Shown: positions 22,061 through 34,710 of the stretch, piece after piece
How positions within the stretch are numbered: the stretch's first letter is position 1
Layout of the letters: every line of letters begins with the position of its first letter
Origin: Episyrphus balteatus
Taxonomy: Eukaryota > Arthropoda > Insecta > Diptera > Syrphidae
Reading direction: 5' to 3'
Assembly: GCF_945859705.1 (NCBI RefSeq)
Contig: NC_079136.1
Span: 117,475,528 to 117,539,527 of the forward strand
DNA length: 64,000 nucleotides
The notes under the pieces: model-generated
What the model saw: only the letters and a program-made list of their open reading frames with translations
Database searches by the model: none
Told to the model about the DNA's origin: nothing
Program-made: the position numbers and the translations under genes

Positions 22061-23925
22061 AATTTCGGCTTTTAAAAATTCTGTTAAAAATCAAATTATT
22101 GTCAGAAAATTCTTTTTCTTCTTTTTTTAACTTCTTCTTGGAGTAAAAGGGGCATAATTTCACATTCACAGGAAACATAAATCACACATTTTTTTTTTTT
22201 AAGTAGATTCCTACCTAGCATGGGAACCAGATCCAATTTACTAAAGTCGATTTTGTTACAACTGAGTGGGAACTAAGTCCCTCAGTGGACTTTTTTTCTG
22301 TGGACGTAGTTCCCTGCAAAGACAACTCGAAAGAAGTTCCATTATCGACAGACTAACGTGTTTCAAACAAGGAGTTAATCGATATTCCATCAATCTCAAA
22401 GAGAGATTAAAGTGAAAGTTCGGAAAGAGCGCCTTAGAAACTAAAAGAAAGTTCACCTAATTTCTCAAATGAATAAAATAAATAAGTGAAATAAAAAAAT
22501 AACAGGTTGCACCAAAAGTCTAACTAGGTTACCCGGCAACATAGCTCAAGGCAAATACCCTCTTGATATCCATTTATACGAGTACATTATATCCATTGTG
22601 ACTTATTAACCTTATTTAAAATTTGTGTGTACACCTTAATTATTCCTACGAAAAACAAATAATACTCATCGACCCATTGTTTTTCATTTGTGAGCATTAA
22701 CTAGTAATTATCTTACACCATAACCTTCAATTAGCCATCGACAGTAACTACCACAACAGCAATCATCTGCGGCGCGGCCTATATAGGTAACAAGTTCTAT
22801 ACCTAATTTCCCCCTCACACTTCACATCAAAACCATGATTGCATGACTCTCTGTGTATAGATACATAGATATACCAACAACATATAACTGTCGATGCATT
22901 ATAACAATAATCAAATCTGTAATTAAATTGTAATTTATTGCATAGTCTGGATTAATTGTGTTTATTCACTTCAACCCCTTTAATCACCTCTTCGATATAT
23001 GCTTCTGGCATAACATTAAACCATAATTTACCTGTGGAATAATGTAAAATAGCTGACGCTTCTCATTGTTTCCTGTAAATCCAATTCTACACCCCCTGGA
23101 GCTCCATCTTCCTAACACTCTCTCTCACTCTCTTACTATCCCCTTCTATTGTTCTAAGAAAAGCATTTTAATTGAAATAATGCTTTCAAATGTTGGAAAT
23201 GTACAACAATCTATCTATATTGTGACATTGTCAGCATTCTTAAGGGCATTCAAAATGTAATTCAAACACACACACATACACACAATAAGGACGAATTAAC
23301 AACACAAATCTCTGCCAACGGTTTAAATATTTCGATAGAAATTCCTCAATTTAAATTGCAATGATGTCCAGAATGAATAATTTTTTAGAAAAAAAATTAT
23401 ATTTTTTTACATTTGTTGCATGCAGTTTTGATACGGTTTTGCATGTGTGTGTGTTTGAGTATGTGTTTGTGTCAAAAATAGTTTAGAATTAAATTATGTA
23501 TAACCACACAATTGATGTGAAGGGGTAACAACGATACGAGAGGGGTGGTAATTGATATTTATACCTACCAACATACGTACACATGTGTGTTTATTTGCAT
23601 GTCAATGGGGCATTTGAGCGTCTGTTCTATACTTTGTACCTACACGAAATTTAAATTTGTTGTAATAATAATTTGAGGAGTCGTGTCATTATTGTGTTGC
23701 GCTCGACACCATCAAATATTTTGACTGCGGTGCGTTGTGTCAAGGTAATTATCCATTTTGTTCAACAAACGAAAAATTGAAGAATTTATTGTTCTGTCAA
23801 TAAATTTCAAACAAAATATTGTGAAGGGCGTGTCACATGTCCTAATGGCAAACAATCTTTCCGGAAGTGGCAGCGCGATGAAATTTTTATTGAACAAATA
23901 TTTAACCAAATTATATGGGAATAAA
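22061..23925. other. Intergenic, no gene seen
   Basis: Less A/T-run-rich than its neighbours, with short CA-rich patches (23268-23284). No coding or RNA feature supported. Confidence 0.5.
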
Positions 23926-23928
23926 ATG

Positions 23929-23947
23929 TTACACATACGCCCGAGTA
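23929..23947 (-). repeat. Recurrent 19-bp motif, copy 3
   Basis: The reverse complement reads TACTCGGGCGTATGTGTAA and is followed by CATTTTATT, like copy 2. Confidence 0.65.
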
Positions 23948-24057
23948 ACCGATTATGATTAAATTTTTAAAATTGATAAACATATTTAACTTGTTGATCT
24001 ATTAAGCATGCAATTTATTGAATTAAAAAATATATGCATGTGTTCATACATTGTTGC

Positions 24058-24113
24058 ACCACACAACAATATCAAGCCTATTTTGAGAGTTTTGTTGTTC
24101 AATTTTTTTGGAA
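24058..24113 (+). repeat. 56-bp direct repeat, left copy
   Basis: Identical over 56 bp to 25267-25322, including ACAACAATATCAAGCC and TTTTGTTGTTCAATTTTTTT. It carries an internal ACAACAA/TTGTTGT inverted pair. Flanking bases on both sides differ between the two copies. Confidence 0.9.
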
Positions 24114-24429
24114 TGCATTTAACACTTTATGCAGATTGTCTCTATGTTGTTACTTTAATATGTATCACAACAAAAAAGAGCCAAGTTCTTCTGTGCTGAA
24201 ATTATGCTGGCACAAAAAGTATTGAGATGTTAAAGTGTACCAAGTTCTAAGGTTTGGTTTCAAATTTTTATCAATAAAATTTTGATTGTTTACTTGGCAA
24301 TTTTTTAAATAACTTTAAAAATCGGTAATTAAAAGAAAAATTCTCAATAGAGCTCTTTTTTTAACAGTAATGTTTTTGTTGTGATTTTACTACTTTTTCC
24401 CAAGTATTGCTGTAGAATTTAAAATCTCT

Positions 24430-25185
24430 ATAGGTATTTGATGACAATTCAACGAAAATGGGTGGTTACCACGCCCACTGTCTTAAATTCTCAACCTACC
24501 TTTCTACCAAATTTCAAGATTCTACTCTCAGATTTTAAATTTTTTCCTTTGTATAAACTACGAGCTCTTCTATTCCACCAAATTTCAAGATTCTACGATA
24601 AAATCAGAAGCGCTCTTTAATATGAAATAATGATAATGAAAATTCAGTGGAAATGGCCCCTGGCTGAAATTTTTAGATTTTAAATTTTTTACTTTGTAGG
24701 TATAAACTACCAGCTCTACCATTCTACCAAATTTCATGATTTTACTATACTCCAAAGTGCTCCATATAACTTATACTAATAATGAAAAAGTAGGCGGCTG
24801 CCACGCCCCCTGATTGAAAAATTTCAAATTTTCGATTTTTTCTTTGGTATGTACCACATGACATATCACTGTGCCAAATTTCAAGTTTCTAGGGCAATGG
24901 TAAGTGCTTCATAATTTTGATGATTTGTCAGTGAGTGCGAGTGAATCAGTCAGTCAGTCAGTTACGGTTTTCGCGATTTTTGGAACATTGTATCTTAGAA
25001 ACTACTTATGCTATATATCTCAAATTTACTGAGGTGCTTCTTCTTGACTAGCTTAACAAATAATGTGAGTTTGAAACTTTTGGCTTCTTTGGAATAGAAG
25101 TTAAAGGAGTGTGAAAAATGCCCTGAGTTGTTTCCTGTAAATAAGGATGTAGTGTAAAAGTTGCTAGAGAACTTGGCTGGACACT
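24430..25185 (+). repeat. Degenerate repeat with ~170-bp units and TCAG microsatellite
   Basis: Three diverged units carry ACCACGCCCAC or GCCACGCCCCC, a TTTTAAATTTTTT(C/A)CTTTG block and CTACCAAATTTCAAGATTCT. After the units come GAATCAGTCAGTCAGTCAG and CGGTTTTCGCGATTTTTGGA. The order (decayed units, microsatellite, then a GGAACATTGTATCTTAG tail) is mobile-element-like, but no ends or target duplication could be defined. Confidence 0.5.
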
Positions 25186-25266
25186 ACCTTGCCCCTTGAT
25201 TTTAAGTGCATATTATGATATTCTGTCATTTTCTCTGACTCTGAAGACCTTAATCTTGGATATCCA

Positions 25267-25322
25267 ACCACACAACAATATCAAGCCTATTTTGAGAGTT
25301 TTGTTGTTCAATTTTTTTGGAA
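25267..25322 (+). repeat. 56-bp direct repeat, right copy
   Basis: Perfect copy of 24058-24113, 1209 bp downstream in the same orientation. Confidence 0.9.
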
Positions 25323-28300
25323 GTTTGAATCGATTGAAGAATTGTCGAACAAAAACAAAAGTGGTTGTCTTAAAAATCTTGTATTATGAGATTGGTCGGA
25401 TTTTCAAGATCAATGTCTTCAATTTAAAAGAAAAATATAATTTAATTTTTCTTTCACACATTATCTAAACGATGCATTAACAATACTAATATTGCAATAT
25501 CTTGCATTCTTAAAGCAATACAGCAAAAATTCCAATGTAAAAGTTTTTCCTAAACCATAGCTCTTTCATTTGATACCAATTTCATTAATGGCCGCTCAAC
25601 ATCCAAAATGCCCATTCTCCTTTAGTTTAAATATGTAGAAAAATAATTTCTTCAAAATGGCGTTTTCTTTTAAAAAAATTTCAAAAAATTTTATATACAT
25701 AGGTAAGTACAAAAAATTTTTTTTTAAAAACGACTCCAACAATTTTCCAAAAAAAAAAAATTCAAAAATTCTTTGTCTAAGAAATCAAATGGCATACTTC
25801 ATTTGAGATTAAAACAATTTAAAAAGGTGTTTTCGTAGTTTTAAAGTCAACTTTTTTTTACATTTCTCATAAGATAAATGATCAAATTAAATTGAAATAA
25901 TTCTTTTAACAAGTTTTATTGTGTGTTACATTTGGCATTTCTCATCAGATATAAGATGTTGTATGATGTATATTGCATGATTTATTTGGCAGTTATCATA
26001 TCAGAAGGTATTTATTCAGAAACACAAAAATAAGATAAATTACAATTATTATTACAATTACAATTAATTAAAAGTTTTCGATTAACTTATTGACAAAAAT
26101 GTTTGACTACAACCAATTTAAAAGATTTTAAATTGACTAAAGCCTTGTTTTCATTGCAAGTGTTGAAGTATTTTTTTTAAACGCTTATAAGCTCTAACAT
26201 CTCTTTATAAAAACTATAACAACATTAAATTTAGGTAAGTATTTATATTTATATTTATTAGAAACATTTTTTTTTCTGCCCCCTTCTTCACTAAACTAAG
26301 TGCTTCAAGCTTATTTTACGTATAATGTGCGTTAGGGCATGTTAATACAAAAAAAACGTGTCAGCAAGTTGATAGTAGAAGTAATAGTAGCTCTGATTTT
26401 TTAGCATACAAAAAAAATTATTTTAAGAAAAATAACAAACAAGACCTTGACTTGCATATTTTTTCATGAAAGTTTCAATAAAAATATCCTTTTTCTGTAT
26501 ATATAATAGGATTACATACAAAAAAGAAAAGTTACATCCAAAAGGCAAATATTTCATCATATTTTCAAAAATGTACAAAACTCGTATAAGTTTCTCTAAG
26601 AGATGATAAACTAAAGTATGTATGTTCCTACAGTCATGTTGTCAAAATATCATTATGACAGAAAAAGTTTAGTTGGCTTTAGTTGATAAATCTATCGCTG
26701 TAGCACATACACTCCAAATTTTTCAAATTCATATCCCTTTAAGAAGTAAATATAATACTTTCACGTTTAAGAAGTTCACTTCAAAAACCCCATTTAATTC
26801 AAAAATTGTTCACAAGAAAAAATCACGATAAAAAGCAATTTCGACACAACACTGTATCCTGGCCTAAATCTCTATTGAAAACGAAAAACTACTCTCGATT
26901 TCGTTCATGAGTATGTCCACACAGCTTATATCTGATAGCAAACAACAATTTTCCATATATTTTCAACATCTTGTAGGTAGTTTGAAAAATGGCTCTCATC
27001 TATAACTATCTTAAAACATAATATTCACATATACAAAGTACTTGTGTCTATATGCATTAATACATATATGCAAAATTCAATTTAATCGAATAAAGAACAT
27101 TTTAAAGGATAAAATCTGTGAGATACCAGCAAAAAGGAGCATCATCATCATCAGAACCAGAAAACCCAAAAGCGTGTTGCTGCAACGACAATCTTTCTCC
27201 ACATCCATAGTGAATAATTTAAAGAAGTAGGGTTACACTCACCATAGAGTAGTCCATATCCTTATAAGAAGGAAGATGATCGTTTTATTGAAGTTTATGC
27301 GTATGAAATATCCTTTTTTTGGTCCAAAATAGATATTTATGCAAAGAATCACTTGCTTATCAAATGTTTGGGTTTCAATATGAAACCAGAAACAGATCTA
27401 TTTTTTCTAAATCCGTTATACTCGTATGGAGTCTAATAAAAGTTTCAAAATTCTACAAGTAGTATAAAAGAGTATCTTCCTTCAACACCCATGCATGTTC
27501 TGGCTGGGATATATGTTTGGTTCGTGTGTCCTTTTTTGTAACTATGAATTGCAATTTGAGTTATTCACTTGAATATTACATGAAAAGCTGTGTTGCTTGC
27601 TTTTGCTAGAATAGAGATATGTAAAAACAAACCCTAGCACACAGAAAAAAAAAAAAACAAAACAACAAGAATGAGAAAAAGAAAAAGTAGGAAAAAAAAA
27701 TATATAGTAAAAATAAAACCAATCGCCCAGGATCAGGAACAGAATATACAAAATCATTTGTGCTCTCAATATATCCATATCCTGCGAAAGTGTGGTATCG
27801 AAGCTTATACCCGATATACTCTGATACCAACACCGTACCCCATCGCACACCGCACCGAAATACGGATATTCCCAATAACACAAGAATGAAACTTTTGCTA
27901 CTGTGCGAATAAACATATATTTCAAAAAGGGAAAATCCGGACGTGACCAGAAGACAGAATTTAGTTTTGAAGGATGGTCGGCTTTGGCATATTGAACTTG
28001 TATCCTAAATATTACTCGAATATACCCTCTGAGAAACAATTTATATATGTATCGATGGATGCTACTAGCTGCCTCTTGTGGATTGAAAACTATTGTTAGT
28101 TTGTTGAATTTTTTATACATGTATCTACATATATAGGATACGAGGATAAAGTATATGCATTTTATCTATCTGTTGGATGTTGGTTGCGGGCTATAAAAGG
28201 AGGCTGATAGAGAGCAGAGGCAATATGTGTAAGTTTGGGTGGAGCGCGCGGCTGCTTCATTTGAATATAATACAAAGTTTTGTTTGATTTGTTTGTTTTA

Positions 28301-28757
28301 TTCGAAAGCACACCGACAAGTTTGCAAAATTGTTTAATGTTATGTGGAAATTGTGTGGGAATTTGTTTTTTTTTTTGTTTCTGAGAAAATAAGAGTATTG
28401 ATGGATTTTCGATTTTCGAGAGGAGGAAATCAAAATTTTGTGGTGATGAGTTGAATTTTCTACTGATCTTATCATGGCATGATTCATGGTTACTGAAACT
28501 CATCCATACTTATGTTTGGGAAAAAATAAAATGGAGCACACACACAGAAAAGTCGAACTTGAACTTAAGGATATAAGTAGATACTATAAAGCTGTTTTTA
28601 ACATTTTACAGAAACTTAAATTCAAATATTAAACAAACATTTAAAATAACACCGTAACGTATATTGAGTGCGTAGACTAGAATTTATCAATCAATCACGT
28701 AAAAATAAAAAAAAAGGTGTTTTCAGAATTAAAAAAAAACCCTTTGCGGAGGACCGT
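25323..28757. other. Intergenic, no gene seen
   Basis: A diverged DINE-like interior relic lies at about 25700-25850 (ACGACTCCAACAATTTTCC, AAATGGCATACTTC). A TATAAAAGG in a GC-rich setting lies at 28192-28200 without an attached gene. A 192-codon minus-strand open frame at 27542-28120 is Phe/Tyr-rich because it crosses A-runs, and it shows no domain. Nothing else could be supported. Confidence 0.5.
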
Positions 28758-30845
28758 TAATCCGGAAGCTGGTTAAAATTCTGGCTTCAAAATTCTGGTT
28801 GCTGCTTTTGTAACGAAAATTCTGAGTTGGGGTCTGCCAAGGTCAAAATTCTACTTTACAAAATTCTGCTTTCGAAATTCTTCTTTTCAAAATGCAGTTT
28901 TTCAAAATTCTGTTTTTCATAATTCTGTTTTACAAAATCCTGCAAATAAATAAAAAAGTGTTTGGAAAATGTAAAACAGCCCGCGCTTTATTTTAATTTT
29001 TTGCAGAATTTTGTAAGATCATCTTATCGCAAAATTTGATGCTTAATTGATAACAAGCATTAATAACTTTGTCAATTTTCTTGATATTTATGTTTCGTTT
29101 GAATTTTTTTTTTTAAACACTAAACATTTTCGAAAAATAATTTAAAAAATAATTTATCAAATAAAAATGAATGTTCAAAAACTTAAAAAAGATAAATGAA
29201 TATTTTGTTTCTTATTAGTTTTCAACAGTATATAGTTGTGAATTGTAAGAAAGTCGGTCTCTGTTTTTTTTTTTTAAATAAAGTTGAATTATATTAATGA
29301 AGTGTATTTTTGTTAAGTAAGGTATGAAACAAAAAAAAAACATGCTGGCAGAATTTTGAAAAGCAAATTTTAAAAAGTAGAACTTTGAGAGACAGAAAAG
29401 AAAAAAAAATGCAGAATTTTGAAAACCAGAATTTTGAAGTCAAAATTTGGACCCGCTCCCGAAAACTTTGTTTTTTCAAAATTCTGCTTTTTTTCTATTG
29501 TCTTTCTAAAATCTGATTTTTTAAAATTCTGCTTTTCAAAATTCAGCCAGCATAATATATTTGAATACATAAAATTCTGCCAATTCTGTTTTTTTTTTAT
29601 AGTATATTTTTTGAAAATATTTAATATCAACCCCGTTTTTTTAATATTTTAAAATTTATTGATTTATCAAATAAAAAATTTATATGCATAAAAATAAAAT
29701 GCACGACTGGGTCGCACGAACTTGCTCTTAGAGTTCAAGTTGATTAAATTTTTAAGACTTTTTATATAGAAACTTGGGAAACGTTGGTATATACAAAACA
29801 AAAAAAAAATAAAATTAATTTTTCAAAAAAATAAAACAATATCTGAAATCAAATCGCCCCACAAAACAAGTATGCAGATTTATTTGATATATAAAGGTGC
29901 ATTTTTAGAAAAAAAATTTTCAAAATCGTTAGAGCCGTTTTTTAAAAAACTAATTTTTTATAAATAATTTTTTGAAAAAAAGTTTAAAAATAAAATTGGT
30001 ATGCCATTTTGTAGAAATCACTAATCAACATCTAAAAACAAAATTTCAAAAAAATTCAATGTCCCGTTTTCAAAAAATTTATTTTTCAAAAAAAAATTTT
30101 CAAAATTTTTTTAAAAATCCAAAAATTATTTTTTTCAAAATTTTATTTTTGGCTTATGTTTAAATTATATAAATGCTTTTGTATAAAAAATTTCGTTGAA
30201 ATACAATAAGTAGTTTTGCAGAAAATTTGATTTGAAAAAAGTGGTCCTATGGCAGGTACCGTTAATAATGATTTTCAAAAAAAAAATTTTTTCTTAGAAA
30301 GATAGACCTTGTTAAAAAACTAACACTTGAATTTTTTTAACAAAATCGTTGGAGCCGTTTTTGTGAAATTAAACTTTTCCGAAATTTTTGTATGACAGGT
30401 ACCGTTATTTTTGGTCCAAAAAAATTAATTCCAAAAACCCCTCTGGAGAGCCTCCAAAAACTGCTACATAGCAAGTTTGGAGTCAATCGGTATATCCGTT
30501 TAGGCTCTAGTTCCTTATACAGACAGACAGACAGACAGACTGACAGACTGACAGACAGACGGACAGACGGACTTCCGGGACCCACTTTTTTGGCATTGTC
30601 TATCATCGTAATGTCATGGAAAAATGTTATCTCAACTTTTTTTTTTGTACGAATGCATAACTTGATATATAGTACCTATATCGCAAGTAAAAATGACAAA
30701 GTTATTAAGAATCAAATTAAAGGGTTTCGAATTTTCCAAACCCATATTTCATTTTTTTGCAGAATTTTGAAAGCAGAATTTGGTAAAGAAAAATTTTTAC
30801 AAAAGAATTTGGCGCCTGCAGAATTTTGACCAAAACCCATGTTAA
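28758..30845. mobile_element. Foldback-like element with arms of ~15-bp repeats, interrupted by copy E
   Basis: Tandem ~15-bp units of the form TTCAAAATTCTGCTT run forward at 28771-28945 and 29473-29590. The complementary form GCAGAATTTTGAAAA runs at 29345-29452 and 30758-30831. Outer ends also pair loosely (left GGTTAAAATTCTGG, right reversed GGTCAAAATTCTGC). The block TTAATAACTTTGTCAATTTT near 29060 pairs with a reversed copy near 30700. Inverted arms made of short direct repeats are the hallmark of Drosophila FB/Galileo foldback elements. One interrupted element or two adjacent ones remain possible. No transposase is readable. Confidence 0.6.
29690..30694 (-). mobile_element. DINE-like interspersed element, complete copy E
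   Basis: In minus orientation it has the standard 5' start TTTTTACTTGCGATATAGG and the standard 3' end GTGCGACCCAGTCGTGCATT (29690-29730 on the plus strand). Its microsatellite (about 30521-30570) has exactly two TCAGTCTG units in the same framing sequence that holds 265 units in copy D. The interior is nearly identical to copy D. It splits the foldback-like structure, so it is the younger insertion. Confidence 0.87.
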
Positions 30846-33439
30846 TCCCATTCTCAAAATGGTGTGAGACTATTACCCCACTTAAATCATCTCCTCCCCC
30901 GATTGGAACTACATAAGTTCAAATGGAACATTTCAAGCAATTTGTCTTTCTCGAAGTCAAGTTTCGTTTTGCAGGTAACTTTCCGGTGAAAGTTCCTACT
31001 GATTCCGCGATTTTTCAACGATTCACTGCACCCAATCAAAAGTTTTAGAGTTTCGCAAATGAATTTCTAATACTTTTGTAAGTTTCTATTTCGACTAACC
31101 GTTTTTTATACTTTTGCGGAAAACTTTTTGATTTTTCACATACATTCACATTCGCACATTCACATAAATCCCGTCTACTTCATAATTTCCCAATTTACTC
31201 TCATTGATAACTCGTTAAAAAAATCTCTCTTTTAACTACCATCAAATACAATCAAAATCACCCGAAGAAAAGGTGAAATTAGCTCTTTTATGTTCACAAA
31301 TGATTAAATGAAGGTTAAAAAATGTGTAATAATTTATTATTTTTCATTCCTCTTGTTATCACTTTTTCACCTCAATTTATATAGACTCAAATGAAAATCT
31401 AAGATAACACTAATTTGCAAAGTCATTCAATTTTCTCATTAATTCCACCTTCGACCCTTTTCAATCTATCAAGCCTATCAAAAGTCCATACATATAGCTA
31501 TATATAAAATATTTAATTGATAATAATTCGCCTTCACCATCCACTAATAGCATTCTCGATTTGCCCAATAAAACCTTTTTTTTTGCTTTTTGTGATGGGG
31601 ATACAATTTAATTTAACCACCTTTTTCTTCTTTTAAATAAGATACGACCTTCATTCATCAATTTCCTCTGTTTGCACCTTTATTAGGTAGAGAGTAGAGA
31701 TGAATATGTAGGTTGGTATAGGAAGATTCTTACCCCCCGATGAACTGTTGAACCGTTGCTGACCCCAAACCTCTTCATAAAAACCATCATCACTTAAAAA
31801 ATTCTTTCATCTCCATTTACCTACCACCCCATAAACGACCGCATCGTAGGTCAAATTATATAGACCTACCTCTCCAGACTTAATGGCTTGAGATTGTTCA
31901 GTGCTGCTATCATATCCACCAAACCACATCACCGCCGACCTCCCGCACTGGCACTTTTTGATTTTTATACTTTCAACTTCATTAATAAAAAGCAGAGAGA
32001 GAGAATGCAAACGCCTGCCGCGCGGTGCAGACACGGTGGAAAAAAAAATTATATTCGGTCAGCAAAACCGCGAGGTGGATCAAGAAGAAGACGACTATGA
32101 AAAAAAAAGAACTTAAAAAGAACGAAAAAATAAAAAGTTAAAATCAACAATAACATCCCTAAACTTTGTGTAATAAATTTAAGGGTATTTTTTGGTAACT
32201 TTTTTTTCTTCTCCAGCTCGTAAGGCATCATATTTTATTGAGTCAAGCGTTGCTTTTGGCTACCCAAGGGTTAGGTTAGGTAAGACAGAAAAATATGGTT
32301 ATGTTAGGAAAGGTAAACCAAAATTCATGCATCAGACGACACGAGTAACACCTTCTTAACCCAAACTACTTATTCTTTTTTGTGAAAACAACAAAAATAA
32401 AACCATCAACAATTTCAGAAGCTTTGGATTTTTGCATTTTTGTGCTTCCAAAAGGGGTTGTTGTCTGATGGTCTGGTCTGGTTGGGAAAAATAATGTGGC
32501 AACTCGTTGAAACATCTCGTAGAAACAAAGGTGGCGAGGAACAATTTACGCGGCTTGCGGAGCAAAAGTTTTTTAATTGAAAACTTTTACAAGGTTTTGG
32601 TGGTGTCCATAGGAACGTCACCACCGACCGGAGCCACACCGCACCACCGCCGTCGACAACGATGAGGTTGATGTAAGCTTGAGTATATTGTAACATCAAG
32701 AAGCCCCAGCAACTTTAAGCCTATATAATGGGAATGTACAAGCTCATCATAAGGAGGGTTAATTTATATAAATTTTGAGTGGGTTGGAATGGTAAACATT
32801 TTGTACATCAGAATTGATTTAAAAGAGGAAACTTTTTCAGACAAAAATCCAAGAGTTTTTGAAAACAGAAGGATGGGAGGATTTTTATGTATAGTGCGGG
32901 GGTTCATGGTGAGAAATGAAAGAAAAACACAATCATATTCAAAAAATAAAAATGAATGGAGACGAGGCAGATATTTCTGTTTGTTTGATTGATGTGAAAA
33001 ATAAAATTGGATCTCTATTGAAAAGACAAATGAGATAAGAGGAAGAGCAAAACTTATAAATAGAAACTTATTGCGTTGAGCTGTTTGAAGTATATGTAGG
33101 TATAGTAGGTATTTTTGTGATCAATATTCAAAAAAAAACATGATATTTTTATATAAGACTTTTCTCTGGGAACAGTTTTGAACGAACCCTGACATTTGGT
33201 TTCTTCTTCCCAAAAAATGTCCTTTTATTTTGCAATTTTGAACTGAAAACTTCTATAGTATAGTAACGAAAAAGCGACAGGAAAAAACAATTGATTAAAA
33301 CTTTTTTGTTTTAATAGACAGATGAATTAAATTTATACTATGTAGATAGTTAATAAAATAAACTATAATTGTACAAAATTTCAATATGAAATTATTATTT
33401 TAAATCCTGAGATAACAGTGAAAAGATGTTCTTTTTCTA
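30846..33439. other. Intergenic, no gene seen
   Basis: AT-rich, with a somewhat GC-richer stretch at 31880-32100 and 32540-32660. Open frames there overlap on both strands and match nothing recognisable. No feature supported. Confidence 0.5.
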
Positions 33440-34140
33440 AACACGTTATATCTTTTGATCTAGAACATATACAAATTTGATTTAACTTTAGTACGCATGC
33501 TGATAATATTACCTTTCATTTGATATATCAAACATAACGGTACGTACTCTAAAATTTAAACAATCTTAAATTGAAAAAACTTGAAAAATACCTAAAAACA
33601 CCTGTGGAGTTCTGTAGTTGCCGATGACCAGTCACCAGTGTAGAAAGTACCGTAATATCAGTTTGAAATTTCAACATGGTTGGCTTTACAAAATTCTTAC
33701 TTTTTTAGTAGGCATCATAGAAACATGATTCAAGCGTCATATTCAAGCTTAAATAATAAGCTTTTAAATGAAGTAAAATTTATTATAGGTTGTCATTTAA
33801 AAAATTAATTTAATGGTGCTAGAAATGTAAAAAGATTGATTTTTTGCTTTTTTTGATGAGAACTGATTCTGTTCAAAAAATTCTAGCTCTTTTTGTAGAT
33901 GTTGTATAGACATGGTTGATGTAAATATTTTGAGCCGAAACAAAAAGCTTTTAGATGATATAAAATTTATTATAAGTTGTTATAAAAAAAATGGATTTAA
34001 TGTTGTAAAAAGAGAAAAAAAAATGTTTGTTTGCTTTTTTCATGAAAAATGATTCTTTTGAATAAATAATTTTTATACTTTTTGTGCATTGTAAAAATTT
34101 AAGTATGGCTTTATTCTTTAAGAAAATTTCTAAGCTTTTT
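33440..34140 (+). repeat. Dispersed repeat, copy 1 (pairs with 40980-41600)
   Basis: The same ordered blocks occur in both copies: TTACCTTTCATTTG(A/G)TATAT, CATAACGGTA, ACCAGTGT..GAAGTACCGTAAT, TTCAACATGGTTGGCTTTA, GTAGGCATC, AAGCTTTTA, ATAGGTTGTCA and TTTTTATACTTTTTG(T/C)GCATTGTAA. The second copy runs on into a DINE-like 3' end, so this is probably the interior of another subfamily. Diverged, no coding sense. Confidence 0.65.
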
Positions 34141-34189
34141 AATGGTGTAATTTTTTTTTTTAAATAATGATTTTTTAAAGTTTCACTTC

Positions 34190-34710
34190 AACCGCGTGCG
34201 AATTGCACACATGATTTTTTTTGTGTAATAATTTTAAGGCGGCTAAAACTATCTAGCATAAGATTTCAAAGTTGAAATCAAACCAGTTTTCGACAAGAAA
34301 TTCAATAAGTTTGAATTTTGAAGTGTGAGAACATGGGTTAAAAATATATTTTATTATGCTTGGATATAAAAATTTGCGAGATGAGGTCCCAATAAAAATT
34401 ATGTTCAAAGAAAGTGCTATAGTATTCTATCTTAAAGAAATGTTGACTGTAGAAATGCATTTTTCAAAATTTCTTAAACAGTGTGAAAAGTATTGAATTT
34501 TATATTTAGAAGTTTGTAGATTTTTTAGCAAAATACTATCCTAGAGGAGGATCTTTAGAGTCAATAAATTTTGTGTAAAAGATGTTGGCTTGTAAAGTGT
34601 TGAAATAAAGTTTTTTTTTTTTTTCTTCTTAGTGAAAATGAAAATGAAAAGTCTCAAAATATAATTGTTTTTAGAAGTGAAATTTCATTAGGGTGCAATT
34701 CGCAACTGGT
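34190..34710. repeat. Possible TIR element (~0.5 kb)
   Basis: GCGAATTGCAC at 34198-34208 and its reverse complement GTGCAATTCGC at 34694-34704 are embedded in partly matching flanks. No target duplication was found. Tentative. Confidence 0.3.

Noticed and set aside
27542..28120. 192-codon minus-strand open frame
   Set aside because: It crosses A-runs that give Phe/Tyr-rich stretches, has no recognisable domain, and overlaps other open frames. Probably chance, though it is the longest non-repeat frame here.
28192..28200. TATAAAAGG as a core promoter
   Set aside because: A good TATA-box match, but no downstream gene or initiator was found, so it was not annotated as a promoter.
30392..30829. 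145-codon open frame across the right half of DINE-like copy E
   Set aside because: It runs through non-coding element sequence and its microsatellite. The frame is not kept in copies A, D or K.
31807..32116. GC-richer block as a possible exon
   Set aside because: Competing open frames on both strands, no splice-site pattern and no recognisable protein.
32271..32282. GGTTAGGTTAGG as a telomeric repeat
   Set aside because: Only two units, which is within chance expectation.
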